Shown piece after piece: positions 36,473 to 45,766 of a stretch of DNA of 64,000 nucleotides (position 1 is its first letter; each line of letters opens with the position of its first letter). Where the stretch lies: NCBI GenBank assembly GCA_013816805.1, contig JACDDS010000008.1, forward strand, positions 1 to 64,000. Reading direction: 5' to 3'. A program made the position numbers and the translations under genes. The notes below the pieces were generated by a model. The model searched no databases. It had not been told where the DNA came from and saw only the letters and a list, made by a program, of their open reading frames with translations. The stretch is from Chitinophagales bacterium (GTDB lineage: Bacteria > Bacteroidota > Bacteroidia > Chitinophagales > UBA10324).

Positions 36473-38581
36473 TTATTTGCCTGTTTTAACAATCTTGTTA
36501 AACCTAATATTACCAGTAGAATCAAATAATGAGATTAAGTAAATACCAGGTTGGTATCTTTCGCCAAATGAGGTTTGATATGATGCAAGCGTAAATGACT
36601 CGATCAAATGACCTGTCAGGTCAAATACATTTATCGCATATCCCAGCGAATTAGTTTCAAGATAAAATGAATTCTGAGTTGGGTTTGGATAAATAACAAT
36701 TGATTCAGTATTCTCATTTGACAAGCGTTGGGAAGCGCAAATGGTGGGTACTGGCGAAGACTTTTGATAACTGTAGGTAGTATTAGTTGAAGGATTAGTG
36801 TAAGCAGAATAGTAAAAACCATTAGGCTTTGTTAATGTAATTGTAATCTTATGGTCCGTTGCATTATTTAAAAATGGAAATTGGGTTTTGAGGTTTACTC
36901 CAGTAATATAAAAAGTTCCTGTTTCACCGGGAAGTATATATGGTCCTGAACTATTACTACTTTTTTCAAAGTTTACAGTTTGCGCAACTGATGAAGCAAC
37001 AATATTTGAAGTACCATTCTGTTGTATTTCTACGACATAATCGAAAGTTTTTAAAACTGCAGATACATTATCGTTTTGTACATTAAAACGGAAATCGGCA
37101 ATATTTGTATTATTATTTGTGGTGCAATTATCAAATTTAATGCTACTGCTTGGCACCGAAAAATCCATAATAGTATCATAGTCTGAAACAACAGCATCTT
37201 TATCGCAAATGATATTGTGAAAAAACAACGCCGATTGCGTATAAATGAAAGGCCATTTGTTTCCATCCACCGTTTCGAAGGAATGGGTTCCGCCGGGTAC
37301 ACCGTAATATTGAACTTTAAAGTCGGTGCTGTTTTGAATATTATAGTCTATAATCTTGTCATAGATTTTTTTAGGTCCCCATAAGAAGCCATTATACAAT
37401 ACATGATGATGGCAAGTTCCGTTATTACAATTATCGCATATAGTAGAAAGGCAAAAATCATAAACCTTATTATTTTCCGTACCGCAATTAGCACCAGTCT
37501 CTATTACGTAATTGCTTTCAAAATTATCTCTTGCGGGAACAGTAGCATCACTCAACCCATCGAACTCAATTATCGGGATGTGATCACCTCCATTGAATAC
37601 ATAGAGAGGCAATACGTCAGGATCCTGTGTATCTACAGGTGGTGCATAGTTGCCACCGTACTCCGGAACGCCTCCCTTTATATTAAAAATACCCTTGATG
37701 GCATCTATTGCTGCCTTTGTATTTTGAGTAGTGCTGAAATATAAAGTTACCGCATCATCTCCATTGGTGCTTTCTGCAAGATCTATTTTGAACGGCACGT
37801 CTACACTATTGCCATTGCAGGTAATGGATTTAGTAGAGTGAAGTGATGTTGCCAGGCTTTTGTCCTCTAATTCATTATTAGAGTTCAAGGCATCATTAAT
37901 ATCGCATTCATCATAGTAAGCCGTAGTTACTGCTGTTACCGCTCCGGCGCTGCTGCCACCTATAAAAATGCGGGTCATATCCAGAAAAGGCATGTCTAAA
38001 ACATAACCCTTGCCATTAGCATTGTAATTTCCTTTTGATATGGCTTTCAAGGCGCGCAGCGCCAATCGGGCATCCTGCACAGCTCTTACAAGAAGGTAAT
38101 TGTTGTTTGCATCATCGCACTGAGGATGCGTCTTATCGGTTCTGTACTTAATAGTTGCTACAATAAAGCCGCGTGCAGCAAGTGAATCGCAGGTCTGTTC
38201 ATTCTCACCATCTTTTTTTGCTGAGTTAAAGCCGCCGCCCGGGAGAAATAAAAGCACCGGATATTTTCGCTGGCCACTTAGTAATGAATTGCTTTGTGAA
38301 TCAGAAAAGCTATCGGTATCACTTGAAGAATCGGCTTTGGTGGTATCTGCATCATACCAATCTTCATCACCCTCATCATAATCGCTGCTATCATCATAAG
38401 TATCACTCTCATCTGATGCTTGACTTTCCTCATCAGCATTTAAAGAACTGGTGCAATTTGTAGTACCGCTATAAAATTTAACAGGGAAGTAAATATCCAT
38501 CTTATAGGTGGGGCCGGCTGTATCCGTAATATTGGAGCTGTTGAAATAAGATTTGTATTTGTTAACCCCCATAGGTGACAA
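36473..38581 (-). CDS. T9SS-exported alpha/beta hydrolase (esterase-like) with acidic insert, N-terminus cut off by a frame break
   Basis: A 702-residue frame with an alpha/beta-hydrolase core: the oxyanion segment LPGGGF at 114-118, the nucleophile elbow GGSSAG (S211) and, further on, candidate acid and histidine residues in GLSDATVP and GGTHSF. The core is interrupted by a Asp/Glu/Ser-rich low-complexity stretch at about 49-97. A C-terminal type A sorting domain is present (IYPNPTQNSFYLE, SFGERYQPGIYL). It has no signal peptide; that is encoded by the 95-residue frame at 38562-38849, joined if one G is removed from the run at 38566-38570. The product would be a surface or secreted esterase; the substrate is unknown. 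Confidence 0.8.
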   Translation of the reverse strand: MSPMGVNKYKSYFNSSNITDTAGPTYKMDIYFPVKFYSGTTNCTSSLNADEESQASDESDTYDDSSDYDEGDEDWYDADTTKADSSSDTDSFSDSQSNSLLSGQRKYPVLLFLPGGGFNSAKKDGENEQTCDSLAARGFIVATIKYRTDKTHPQCDDANNNYLLVRAVQDARLALRALKAISKGNYNANGKGYVLDMPFLDMTRIFIGGSSAGAVTAVTTAYYDECDINDALNSNNELEDKSLATSLHSTKSITCNGNSVDVPFKIDLAESTNGDDAVTLYFSTTQNTKAAIDAIKGIFNIKGGVPEYGGNYAPPVDTQDPDVLPLYVFNGGDHIPIIEFDGLSDATVPARDNFESNYVIETGANCGTENNKVYDFCLSTICDNCNNGTCHHHVLYNGFLWGPKKIYDKIIDYNIQNSTDFKVQYYGVPGGTHSFETVDGNKWPFIYTQSALFFHNIICDKDAVVSDYDTIMDFSVPSSSIKFDNCTTNNNTNIADFRFNVQNDNVSAVLKTFDYVVEIQQNGTSNIVASSVAQTVNFEKSSNSSGPYILPGETGTFYITGVNLKTQFPFLNNATDHKITITLTKPNGFYYSAYTNPSTNTTYSYQKSSPVPTICASQRLSNENTESIVIYPNPTQNSFYLETNSLGYAINVFDLTGHLIESFTLASYQTSFGERYQPGIYLISLFDSTGNIRFNKIVKTGK

Positions 38582-38849
38582 AGGGGATATTTTTAATTGC
38601 CGCTACGTCATTATTATTATTTACAAAAACCTCCAAACCGGCGTTGGAACCAGACGAGGTAAGGAGCGTCCAATCAACAATACCTACGCTTGCGGATGTA
38701 TTGTACCATTTTGTACCATTAATGCAAGGATTCTCCGGGCAGCAATCACAGATATAAGTTGGAGGCGAAATTTCCTGGGCAAATAGGGATGAACTATAGA
38801 GACAAAAAATACATAAAGAAGAAATTGTAAAACGGAAATAGGCCTTCAT
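38562..38849 (-). CDS. Signal peptide and N-terminal part of the T9SS esterase, separated by a frame break
   Basis: A 95-residue frame with a signal peptide (to about residue 25, ending SLFAQ) and a cysteine-rich start of the mature protein (ICDCCPENPC). It overlaps the 702-residue hydrolase frame by 20 bases and ends in PFVTYGG. Removing one base of the C5 run at 38566-38570 (G5 in the coding sense) continues the protein as VTYGVNKYKSYF, so the two are almost certainly one gene of about 790 residues. Confidence 0.75.
   Translation of the reverse strand: MKAYFRFTISSLCIFCLYSSSLFAQEISPPTYICDCCPENPCINGTKWYNTSASVGIVDWTLLTSSGSNAGLEVFVNNNNDVAAIKNIPFVTYGG
38566..38570. other. Homopolymer frame break between signal peptide and hydrolase
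   Basis: C5 on the plus strand. Removing one base joins the signal-peptide frame to the esterase frame without losing residues. The break would prevent export of the downstream part if it is real. Confidence 0.72.
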
Positions 38850-38990
38850 AGAAAAATCATTAAAGGGTGAACAATAATGTTTAAATCAAGCTGCATAGAG
38901 TTATGAAGTTACCGCTATGGATTGTAACTCCATAATTGAATTCCGCAACTCTATTTTTTCTATTACGGATTTCCGCAACTGAGGTATGGG

Positions 38991-40043
38991 TTATTTTTCT
39001 GCCTTAGCCATTGTGAATCCAAAGGTAGATCCCACGCCTTTCTTGCTTCTTACATTAATGGTTTGCCCATGCGCTTCTATCAGGTGCTTTACAATCGCAA
39101 GACCCAGACCGGTGCCACCCTGCTCGCGTGAGCGACTTTTGTCTACGCGGTAAAAGCGCTCGAAAAGACGGGGAAGGCTTTCTTCCGTAATGCCCAGGCC
39201 ATCATCGGTAACTTCTGTAAGGATGTTGTCGCCCATCTCGTAAAAGCTGGCAACAGTGTTCCCGTTTTCCTTACCATATTTAATGGAATTATCGACAAGG
39301 TTTGTGAGCACCTGCCTGGTTCGTTCTTTATCCGCCCATACATAAAAAGGGCGCTCACAACCTTTCTTCACAGAGAAGCGTATCTTTTTCGTAGCCGCTC
39401 TAAACTCAAATTCTTCAAACACATCTTTGGTAAGTGAATGCATGTCGAAGGTTTCCTTTTCAAGCTTTACATCACCGCTTTCCAGCTTAGAAATTTCTTC
39501 AAGGTCATTTATCAGGTTTGAAAGTCGCTCGATGCTGGAGGCAGATTTCTCGAGAAAATGCTTTTCTACTTCCTTGTCATCCATGGCACCATCAAGGAGT
39601 GTGTGGATGTAACCCTGGATGCTAAAGAGGGGAGTCTTTATTTCATGCGAAAGGTTTGACAGAAATTCTTTACGGTATTGCTCCGCCTTTTTTAATGATT
39701 CTATTTCCCGGCTGCGGTTTTCTGCCCATTGAATTACTTCGGCTTCGGCTTCTGAAACGGGATCATCTTCGCGAACTGATTTTCCAAGGATATCGCTTGT
39801 AAACCGATCGAGCTTAAGCGAATGGATGGTTTTGTAAATCAGCTTAATTTTCCGGTAGATAAATCGCTCCAATGCGTAATAAAATAAATAGTTGGAGAAG
39901 ATGAAGACGCTGACAAAAATTAAAAGGTAGTGCAGCACAGGCTTTACCTGGTATTCATCAAAAGCATATGCAAGCAGTATGGTAAGAGCAGCAACAGCAA
40001 GTGAGATATAAAGAGCTACCGAGCGCGGTTTTAGATTTTTCAT
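38991..40043 (-). CDS. Sensor histidine kinase, PhoR-like
   Basis: A 350-residue kinase with two N-terminal membrane helices (about 10-27 and 36-57) and almost no periplasmic loop. It has the dimerisation and phosphoacceptor motif LSHEIKTPL (H133) and the ATPase boxes NLVDNSIKYG, DDGLGI, LFERFYR and GGTGLGLAIVK. With the response-regulator gene 146 bases upstream in the same cluster as pst, it most likely senses phosphate limitation through PhoU and the Pst transporter. PhoR identity rests on context. A PAS domain was not seen. Confidence 0.88.
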   Translation of the reverse strand: MKNLKPRSVALYISLAVAALTILLAYAFDEYQVKPVLHYLLIFVSVFIFSNYLFYYALERFIYRKIKLIYKTIHSLKLDRFTSDILGKSVREDDPVSEAEAEVIQWAENRSREIESLKKAEQYRKEFLSNLSHEIKTPLFSIQGYIHTLLDGAMDDKEVEKHFLEKSASSIERLSNLINDLEEISKLESGDVKLEKETFDMHSLTKDVFEEFEFRAATKKIRFSVKKGCERPFYVWADKERTRQVLTNLVDNSIKYGKENGNTVASFYEMGDNILTEVTDDGLGITEESLPRLFERFYRVDKSRSREQGGTGLGLAIVKHLIEAHGQTINVRSKKGVGSTFGFTMAKAEK

Positions 40044-40189
40044 TTTATTTTTCAGCTTTCAGCACCAGCTTTCAGGTATTGGTTTAGTTATCATTATGAA
40101 GGTATAGAAAGGTTAGTGTTTAAACTGAGCTCGATCATTAATCTTTTCGCAATCATATAGTAGCATTCAATAAATTTTCAATCAATGTC

Positions 40190-40912
40190 TCAGATTTCAA
40201 ATTTATATCCTACACCTTTCACCGTCTTAATTATTTCCTCACCCACCTTCATTCGAATTTTTCGAATGTGCACATCGATCGTGCGATCGCCTACAACAAT
40301 ATCATCGCCCCAAACCTTACTTAAAATTTCATTGCGGTGAAAAACCCTTCCAGGTTTCGAGGAAAGCAGCACTAAGAGATCAAATTCTTTCCTTGCCAGA
40401 AAAACTTCTTCATTACCAACTTTAACATGGTGCTGATCCTTATCAATCGTTATGTTCCCAAGTTCAATAATATCATTTTCTGAATCGGAAGACTGCCGTC
40501 GAAGCAACGCTTTTACACGGCTTACCAGCAATTTTGGTTTTATAGGTTTTGTGATGTAATCATCTGCACCAATATTAAAACCCTTAAGCTCTGATTCCTC
40601 ATCACTTTTAGCAGTAAGAAAAACGATCATCGAATGGTTAAGCTCCTTCAGTTCACGGATGTGCTCTGCAGTAGAAAACCCATCGAGGTTGGGCATCATT
40701 ATATCCAGCAAAATTAAATCAGGCTTCAAAATTTTTGCCAAACGGATGGCTTCCAGCCCATCTTTTGCTACCGTGGTTTTATAACCCTGTTTCTCGAGAT
40801 TATAACTTATGAATTCGAGGATATCAATCTCGTCATCCACTATCAGGATGCGTGGCTGCAGTTCCGTCATGCTGTTTATTTTGGGTGCCTGGAAATAATT
40901 TTCGGATACCAT
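40190..40912 (-). CDS. phoB: Response regulator, PhoB-like (OmpR family)
   Basis: A 240-residue regulator with an N-terminal receiver (acidic pocket near D27/D28, phosphoacceptor D70 in LLDIMMPNLDG, conserved threonine and lysine in FLTAKSDE and YITKPIK) and a C-terminal winged helix-turn-helix DNA-binding domain (VFHRNEILSKVWGDD, RTIDVHIRKIR). The ATG at 40912 is only 2 bases after the phoU stop; a second ATG 14 codons later (MTELQPRIL) is an equally plausible start. It is part of pstSCAB-phoU-phoB-phoR and probably acts on the pst and pit promoters. Confidence 0.9.
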   Translation of the reverse strand: MVSENYFQAPKINSMTELQPRILIVDDEIDILEFISYNLEKQGYKTTVAKDGLEAIRLAKILKPDLILLDIMMPNLDGFSTAEHIRELKELNHSMIVFLTAKSDEESELKGFNIGADDYITKPIKPKLLVSRVKALLRRQSSDSENDIIELGNITIDKDQHHVKVGNEEVFLARKEFDLLVLLSSKPGRVFHRNEILSKVWGDDIVVGDRTIDVHIRKIRMKVGEEIIKTVKGVGYKFEI

Positions 40913-40914
40913 TA

Positions 40915-41610
40915 TCAGATCTTTTCTTTTTCATGCTTTAATACATTGGCTTCCACGAAGAAGATGATTTCTTCCGCAATGTTTTTATTAAGATCGCCGA
41001 TACGCTCGAGCTTTCGTATCACGGAAATGAGATTAAGGATGGGAACGATATCATCCGTATGGTCCCGGATGTATGCTGAAATGGTATGCGTTGCATTCTT
41101 ATTGAACTCGTCAATATCCACGTCTTTGCTGAAAATATTCCGTGCTTCGGAAGTGTTCGATTGTTCAAAGGCTACCAGGTTATCGGCGATCATGGAGTCG
41201 GCCAATTCATACATTGGCACCAGGTTTAAATCATTTAATAGTTGCTGATCATAAGGATGCTCCATTTCGGTTACGTAGCGGGAAATACCTTTCGCATTAT
41301 CTCCAATCCGCTCCAGGTGTCCGTTAATTTTAAAAGAGGCAAAAACCAGCCGCAGGTCTATAGCCACCGGGTTAAACAGCGCCATAATATTTTCACAATC
41401 GCGGTCTATTTTCAATTCTTCGGCATTTACCCTCCGCTCCTGAAAAATCACTTCTCTTGCCAGGTGTTTATCCATATAAACCAGGGCGTCAATGCTTTTT
41501 TTTAATTGGTGCTGTACCAATAGACCCATTTCATTGATCTCGTTTTTTAGTCTTTGCAACTCTATATCGAGATGAATCATTTTTTTTGTTCCCAATTCTT
41601 CTGTTGCCAT
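40915..41610 (-). CDS. phoU: Phosphate signalling complex protein PhoU
   Basis: A 231-residue all-helical protein with two PhoU repeats. Each has the metal-binding-type segment ERIGDNAKGI (near 110) and RIGDLNKNIAEE (near 212). PhoU links the Pst transporter to the PhoR kinase and keeps the regulon off when phosphate is plentiful. It lies in its usual position after pstB (78 bases) and overlaps almost directly with the response regulator gene (2 bases). Confidence 0.94.
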   Translation of the reverse strand: MATEELGTKKMIHLDIELQRLKNEINEMGLLVQHQLKKSIDALVYMDKHLAREVIFQERRVNAEELKIDRDCENIMALFNPVAIDLRLVFASFKINGHLERIGDNAKGISRYVTEMEHPYDQQLLNDLNLVPMYELADSMIADNLVAFEQSNTSEARNIFSKDVDIDEFNKNATHTISAYIRDHTDDIVPILNLISVIRKLERIGDLNKNIAEEIIFFVEANVLKHEKEKI

Positions 41611-41688
41611 TTATGGATATTAAACTTTAACGATTCAAATATTTTAACATCAACCATTAAAACCGAAACTCTAAATTTTCAACCATCC

Positions 41689-42450
41689 TTATCCAAACCT
41701 TCCTGTAATATAATTTTGGGTTCTTTCTTTTTTAGGATTTGTAAACATCTCCTTCGTATCATTATACTCTATCAATTCACCCAGGTAAAAGAAAGCCGTC
41801 TTATCACTCACACGACCCGCCTGCTGCATGTTGTGCGTTACAATTACAATAGAATATTTTTTCTTCAGATCATAAATCAATTCCTCAATCTTAGCATTGC
41901 TGATCGGGTCGAGCGCGGAGCAGGGTTCGTCCATCAAAATTACAGAAGGCTCCACAGCAAGTGCGCGTGCAATGCATAATCGCTGCTGCTGCCCGCCGGA
42001 TAACTCGAGAGCCGGCTTCTTCAGGTTATCTTTCACTTCTCCCCACAATGCTGCATGCTGAAGCGAACGTTCCACCGACTCTTCAATAAATTTTTTATTG
42101 GTTACGCCATTAATCCGCAGGCCATAGGCTACATTTTCAAAGATGGATTTCGGAAAGGGATTGGGCTTTTGAAATACCATTCCTACTTTTTTACGAACCT
42201 CTTCTACCCGCATCGTGCCGTTATATATATTTTTTCCGCTCAGAAGCACTTGCCCCTCTATACGCACGCCATCGATCATGTCGTTCATGCGATTAAAAAG
42301 GCGCAGGTAGGTCGATTTGCCACATCCCGACGGACCAATAATAGCCACTACATTATTTTCCGGAATACCCATAGTCACCTCTTTAAGTGCATGAGTAGTG
42401 CCGTAATACATGTTAAGCTTTATGGTTTCCACCTTAAACATATTTCCCAA
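41689..42450 (-). CDS. pstB: Phosphate import ATP-binding protein PstB
   Basis: A 253-residue ABC ATPase of the phosphate importer. Walker [10 protein letters not shown] at about 39-47, ABC signature [17 protein letters not shown] and Walker [14 protein letters not shown] are all present, with the family-specific [11 protein letters not shown] at the Q-loop and an ending of the PstB type ([18 protein letters not shown]). It energises uptake through PstA and PstC. It begins 8 bases after pstA. Confidence 0.97.
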   Translation of the reverse strand: MGNMFKVETIKLNMYYGTTHALKEVTMGIPENNVVAIIGPSGCGKSTYLRLFNRMNDMIDGVRIEGQVLLSGKNIYNGTMRVEEVRKKVGMVFQKPNPFPKSIFENVAYGLRINGVTNKKFIEESVERSLQHAALWGEVKDNLKKPALELSGGQQQRLCIARALAVEPSVILMDEPCSALDPISNAKIEELIYDLKKKYSIVIVTHNMQQAGRVSDKTAFFYLGELIEYNDTKEMFTNPKKERTQNYITGRFG

Positions 42451-42458
42451 TTTCCTTT

Positions 42459-43319
42459 TTACCTGCTGAAGCGGTTTCTTAAAATAATGGCAATAGAGTT
42501 TAACAACAATGTAAAGACAAGCAGAACAATAATGCCCGCAGCAGCATCTTCATGAAAGCCAGCCTGTGGACGGGAAACCCAGTTATAAATCTGTATAGGT
42601 AAGATGGTAAAGGGTGACTTTAGGTTAGAGGGCAAAAAGGTGACATACGTTAAAGCACCGATCGTTATAAGTGGAGCTGTCTCCCCAATTGCCCTTGAGA
42701 TTGCCAGAATAATTCCTGTAAGAATAGATGGAAAAGAGATGGGTATCAGATGATGCCAGATGGTTTGCCATTTGGTAGCGCCCACTGCATAGGAGGCTTC
42801 GCGAATTCCGCCCGGCACTGCCTTTATTGCTTCCCTGGTCGCAATCACAATGGTAGGCATAATAAGCAAGCTCATAGTAAGCGCTCCGGCAATCAGGCTT
42901 CTCTCCAGTGAAAAAAAACGAACAAACAATCCCAGCCCCAATAATCCATACACGATAGATGGAACACCTGCCAGGTTGGCGATATTTATTTCAATCAGCT
43001 TGCCGATCCGGTTTTTCTTTCCATATTCTTCCAGGTAAATAGCTGCACCAATCCCGATGGGTATAGAAATGAGCGCAGTAATAATCACCATATACAAAGT
43101 GCCGGCTAACCCTGCAATAATTCCCGCATTTTTTGGATTACGCGATGGGTAGCTGGTTAAAAACTCACTGCTGATTCTCCCTGCTCCATCTTTAATTACA
43201 TTGATCAGCAATAACACTAATACAATTACCGCAAATAAAAGTCCCATAAGTGCAAAAACCTGAAATAGAACATTCTTAGTTCGCTGCTTAAATGCATGGA
43301 TTTCATAAACAGTCATCAT
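42459..43319 (-). CDS. pstA: Phosphate ABC transporter permease PstA
   Basis: A 286-residue permease with six predicted membrane helices. It contains the binding-protein-dependent transport signature ([20 protein letters not shown], where the EAA loop contacts PstB) and the PstA-type motif [16 protein letters not shown]. It pairs with PstC in the inner membrane to form the phosphate channel. The gene lies 92 bases after pstC and 8 bases before pstB. Confidence 0.95.
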   Translation of the reverse strand: MMTVYEIHAFKQRTKNVLFQVFALMGLLFAVIVLVLLLINVIKDGAGRISSEFLTSYPSRNPKNAGIIAGLAGTLYMVIITALISIPIGIGAAIYLEEYGKKNRIGKLIEINIANLAGVPSIVYGLLGLGLFVRFFSLERSLIAGALTMSLLIMPTIVIATREAIKAVPGGIREASYAVGATKWQTIWHHLIPISFPSILTGIILAISRAIGETAPLITIGALTYVTFLPSNLKSPFTILPIQIYNWVSRPQAGFHEDAAAGIIVLLVFTLLLNSIAIILRNRFSR

Positions 43320-43411
43320 ATCATGATTCTTTTTACCGTATTCCCATCAATCCAACGTTTTCTTAACATATAACTCATTACTGCCTTCATAGTTCGATTT
43401 CTTCACATGAC

Positions 43412-44386
43412 TCAATCACCACCAATTGCTAAAAATCTTTTTCTAATTCTGAAGCTGATAATATTTAACAGGAAAGTAAATAAAAACAAGGTGATGGCAA
43501 CGGCAAAAATGGTATTGTATGAAAGGGTGCCATAAGGGGTGTCACCCTGGCTTACTCCCACAATATATGCCGTCATGGTGGAAACGGGGTTCAGTGGATT
43601 TGCAGTAAGATTCGGTAACTGCCCGGCGGCAATTGCCACGATCATAGTTTCTCCAATAGCCCTGGAAAAAGCCAAAATAACGGAGGCTATAATCCCGGAA
43701 AAAGCAGAAGGGAAAACAATGGATAAAGAAACCTGCAGCCTCGAGGCACCTAATGCATAGCCACCTTCCCGCAAACCGTTTGGCACCACGCGAAGCGCAT
43801 CTTCACTTAGCGAAGTCACCAATGGTAAAATCATAATTCCCATTACAATACCCGGCGACAAGGCATTAAAACCTGACAGGGATGGAATTAATTTCTGCAA
43901 TAAAGGCGTTACGGTGACGAGTGCAAAATATCCATACACAATGGTAGGAATCCCGGCAAGCACTTCCAGGAAAGGCTTTACTGCTTTTCTCACAGGTTTG
44001 GCAGCGTATTCACTAAGGTAGATTGCAATCATTAATCCAAGAGGTACGCTCACAGCAAGAGCAATTGTTGATGTTAGTAATGTTCCTGATAAAAGGGGCA
44101 GGATACCGAAATGCTTATCAGCAAAAAGAGGCGTCCACTGGGTATCGGTTAAGAAATCCCACAAGGATACTTCCTTAAAAAAATCAATGGTTTGCAGTAG
44201 CAGAACAATGATGATTCCAAGGGTGGTAAATACAGAAACCAGTGCACATAATAGTAATAGAACCTGTACTACTTTTTCACGCCCATAGACGTAATATCTT
44301 CGGGTTAACCCGAAGCGGATACCGCTATCCGCATTCACATCAGGTTGATCAAGAACCGCTGTTTCCACCTGATCCACTACTTCCAA
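43412..44386 (-). CDS. pstC: Phosphate ABC transporter permease PstC
   Basis: A 324-residue permease with six helices and a longer hydrophilic N-terminus (about 45 residues) than many PstC proteins. The motifs [19 protein letters not shown] and [21 protein letters not shown] (EAA loop), and the ending FRIRKRF, are family-typical. It pairs with PstA. It begins 24 bases after the pstS stop, consistent with a single operon. Confidence 0.95.
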   Translation of the reverse strand: MEVVDQVETAVLDQPDVNADSGIRFGLTRRYYVYGREKVVQVLLLLCALVSVFTTLGIIIVLLLQTIDFFKEVSLWDFLTDTQWTPLFADKHFGILPLLSGTLLTSTIALAVSVPLGLMIAIYLSEYAAKPVRKAVKPFLEVLAGIPTIVYGYFALVTVTPLLQKLIPSLSGFNALSPGIVMGIMILPLVTSLSEDALRVVPNGLREGGYALGASRLQVSLSIVFPSAFSGIIASVILAFSRAIGETMIVAIAAGQLPNLTANPLNPVSTMTAYIVGVSQGDTPYGTLSYNTIFAVAITLFLFTFLLNIISFRIRKRFLAIGGD

Positions 44387-44410
44387 ATTTTTATGATGGT
44401 TAATCAGCTA

Positions 44411-45457
44411 TTAATGTGTTTCTGATGAGGTAGCTGCATTACCTTTCAGCAACCCTTCCAGCGTGGTACCCATTTCTTCTCCATTCGTATACAGAGAGCC
44501 TGTCACTGTATTTTGCAATCGTTGTGTTACTATTGGATACAGATCATCCTGCAGCGGGATATAACCAACTTCTTTGGAAAGCTTTGGAACGTTCTGTAAA
44601 TAATAGGATAAAAAATCTTTTACCTCCTGCCTGCTTTCGGCAGCGGTATTTGCATATAAGAAAAGTGCACGGGACAGCGGAGCGTAGGTTCCGTTCTGAA
44701 CGGTTTCGAGGGTAGGCAAAATAGCACCCTTACCATTAGCATCATTTCCATCATCTATGGGAATCAGCTTTAACTTATCGCTGTTTCCCTCGTAATAGGC
44801 CAGGCCAAAATATCCGATGGCGCCTTCATCCGAGGAAACTCCCTGAACCAGAATATTATCATCTTCGGAAGCAGTATAATCGCCGCGGTGGTCTCCTCTT
44901 TTTCCGTTAATCACTTCGCAGAAATAATCGAAGGTGCCGCTATCTGTACCCGGACCAAAAAGCTTGATGGCTTTATTTGGAAAACCAGGCCTAACCTGGT
45001 TCCAGCTTGTAATTTTCCCTTGTGCTGCTGAAGACCAAATTTTCTTTAGTTCAGCAACTGTCAGCTTATCAACCCATGTATTTTTAGGATTTACCACTAC
45101 GGATAAACCATCGTATGCGATTGGTAATTCTATGTATTTTATATTTTTTACAGCACAGGCATCCGCTTCTTCCTTTTTTATAGGCCGTGATGCATCGCAT
45201 ATATCAATTTCCCCTGCTGAAAATTTCTTCATTCCACCGCCCGTTCCCGATTCTGCGATTGTGACCTTGAGATCAGGATTTTGCTTTCCATATTCTTCGG
45301 CAACTGCTTCAGAGATTGGATATACCGTACTGGATCCGTCAATTGAAACTGTCAGATTTTTCTTTTGCTGATCCTGCTTTGCATTTGTATTGTCAGTAGA
45401 ACTATTGCAGGCATTTAATAACGTTAGTGCTGCAAATGCAACAATGATTTTGTTCAT
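44411..45457 (-). CDS. pstS: Phosphate-binding lipoprotein PstS
   Basis: A 348-residue periplasmic binding protein, anchored as a lipoprotein: the signal peptide ends in the lipobox LLNAC (Cys17). The phosphate-site motifs DGSSTVYPISEAVAEEY, ESGTGGGMKKF, DASRPIK and FGPGTDSGTFDYF are those of PstS of the SphX-like group. It binds phosphate with high affinity and delivers it to PstCA. As the first gene of the operon it would start from the promoter element at 45489-45496 and the candidate Pho boxes upstream. Confidence 0.96.
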   Translation of the reverse strand: MNKIIVAFAALTLLNACNSSTDNTNAKQDQQKKNLTVSIDGSSTVYPISEAVAEEYGKQNPDLKVTIAESGTGGGMKKFSAGEIDICDASRPIKKEEADACAVKNIKYIELPIAYDGLSVVVNPKNTWVDKLTVAELKKIWSSAAQGKITSWNQVRPGFPNKAIKLFGPGTDSGTFDYFCEVINGKRGDHRGDYTASEDDNILVQGVSSDEGAIGYFGLAYYEGNSDKLKLIPIDDGNDANGKGAILPTLETVQNGTYAPLSRALFLYANTAAESRQEVKDFLSYYLQNVPKLSKEVGYIPLQDDLYPIVTQRLQNTVTGSLYTNGEEMGTTLEGLLKGNAATSSETH

Positions 45458-45488
45458 GTTAATGTGATTTGATCAGAATTAATTTGTG

Positions 45489-45496
45489 CAAAGCTA
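45489..45496 (-). promoter_or_regulatory. -7 promoter element of the pst operon
   Basis: TAGCTTTG on the minus strand fits TAnnTTTG, 31 bases upstream of the pstS ATG. No -33 TTG at the usual spacing, as expected for an activator-dependent promoter. Confidence 0.45.
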
Positions 45497-45544
45497 CCTT
45501 CAAGGTGAGCGCTGATCTTAATTTCCCGCTTTATGAAATAGTTA

Positions 45545-45566
45545 TTTCGTTAATAATTTGATAACA
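45545..45566 (-). promoter_or_regulatory. Candidate Pho box upstream of pstS
   Basis: On the minus strand, TGTTATCAAAT is followed directly by TATTAACGAAA; the two 11-base units agree at 7 positions (T.TTA.C.AA). An 11-bp period and TGTTA core resemble PhoB/PhoP-family sites, and similar units lie on the pit side. The site is about 48 bases from the -7 element, farther than ideal. Confidence 0.4.
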
Positions 45567-45658
45567 ATTAATTAATATTGGGTAAGTTGTAAAAAATCAG
45601 CGGCCCTTTTTTTACTCTGATAATTGTTCCGAAGTAGCATTATGCAGAAAAGGCTTCA

Positions 45659-45680
45659 TGTTAAGCTATTGTTAACCCGT
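45659..45680 (+). promoter_or_regulatory. Candidate Pho box upstream of DUF47-pit
   Basis: TGTTAAGCTAT is followed directly by TGTTAACCCGT: two direct units of 11 bp sharing the TGTTAA core, which begin at 45659 and 45670. They lie 5 bases upstream of the TATCTTTA element, where the -33 box would be, as in PhoB-activated promoters. Confidence 0.45.
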
Positions 45681-45685
45681 TATTT

Positions 45686-45693
45686 TATCTTTA
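45686..45693 (+). promoter_or_regulatory. -7 promoter element of DUF47-pit
   Basis: TATCTTTA differs from TAnnTTTG at the last base. It lies 73 bases upstream of the ATG at 45767 and just downstream of the candidate Pho box. Confidence 0.4.
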
Positions 45694-45766
45694 CCCCGAA
45701 CCATTGCTTTTATCCCGGAAATTGTAAAGATCTGCCTCTATAATTTTTACAAATACTCATTGATTT

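Larger units (their letters stand above)
45458..45766. other. Shared control region of the pst operon and the DUF47-pit pair
   Basis: A 309-base divergent gap. It holds the pstS -7 element (45489-45496), a dyad GAAATA/TATTTC at 45535-45548, two 11-bp-spaced TGTTA-type repeats towards pstS (45545-45566), two towards pit (45659-45680) and the pit -7 element (45686-45693). It contains no open frame worth calling. Confidence 0.55.

Noticed and set aside
42055-42555. A 166-residue plus-strand open frame
   Set aside because: Antisense to pstB and the end of pstA; no family match.
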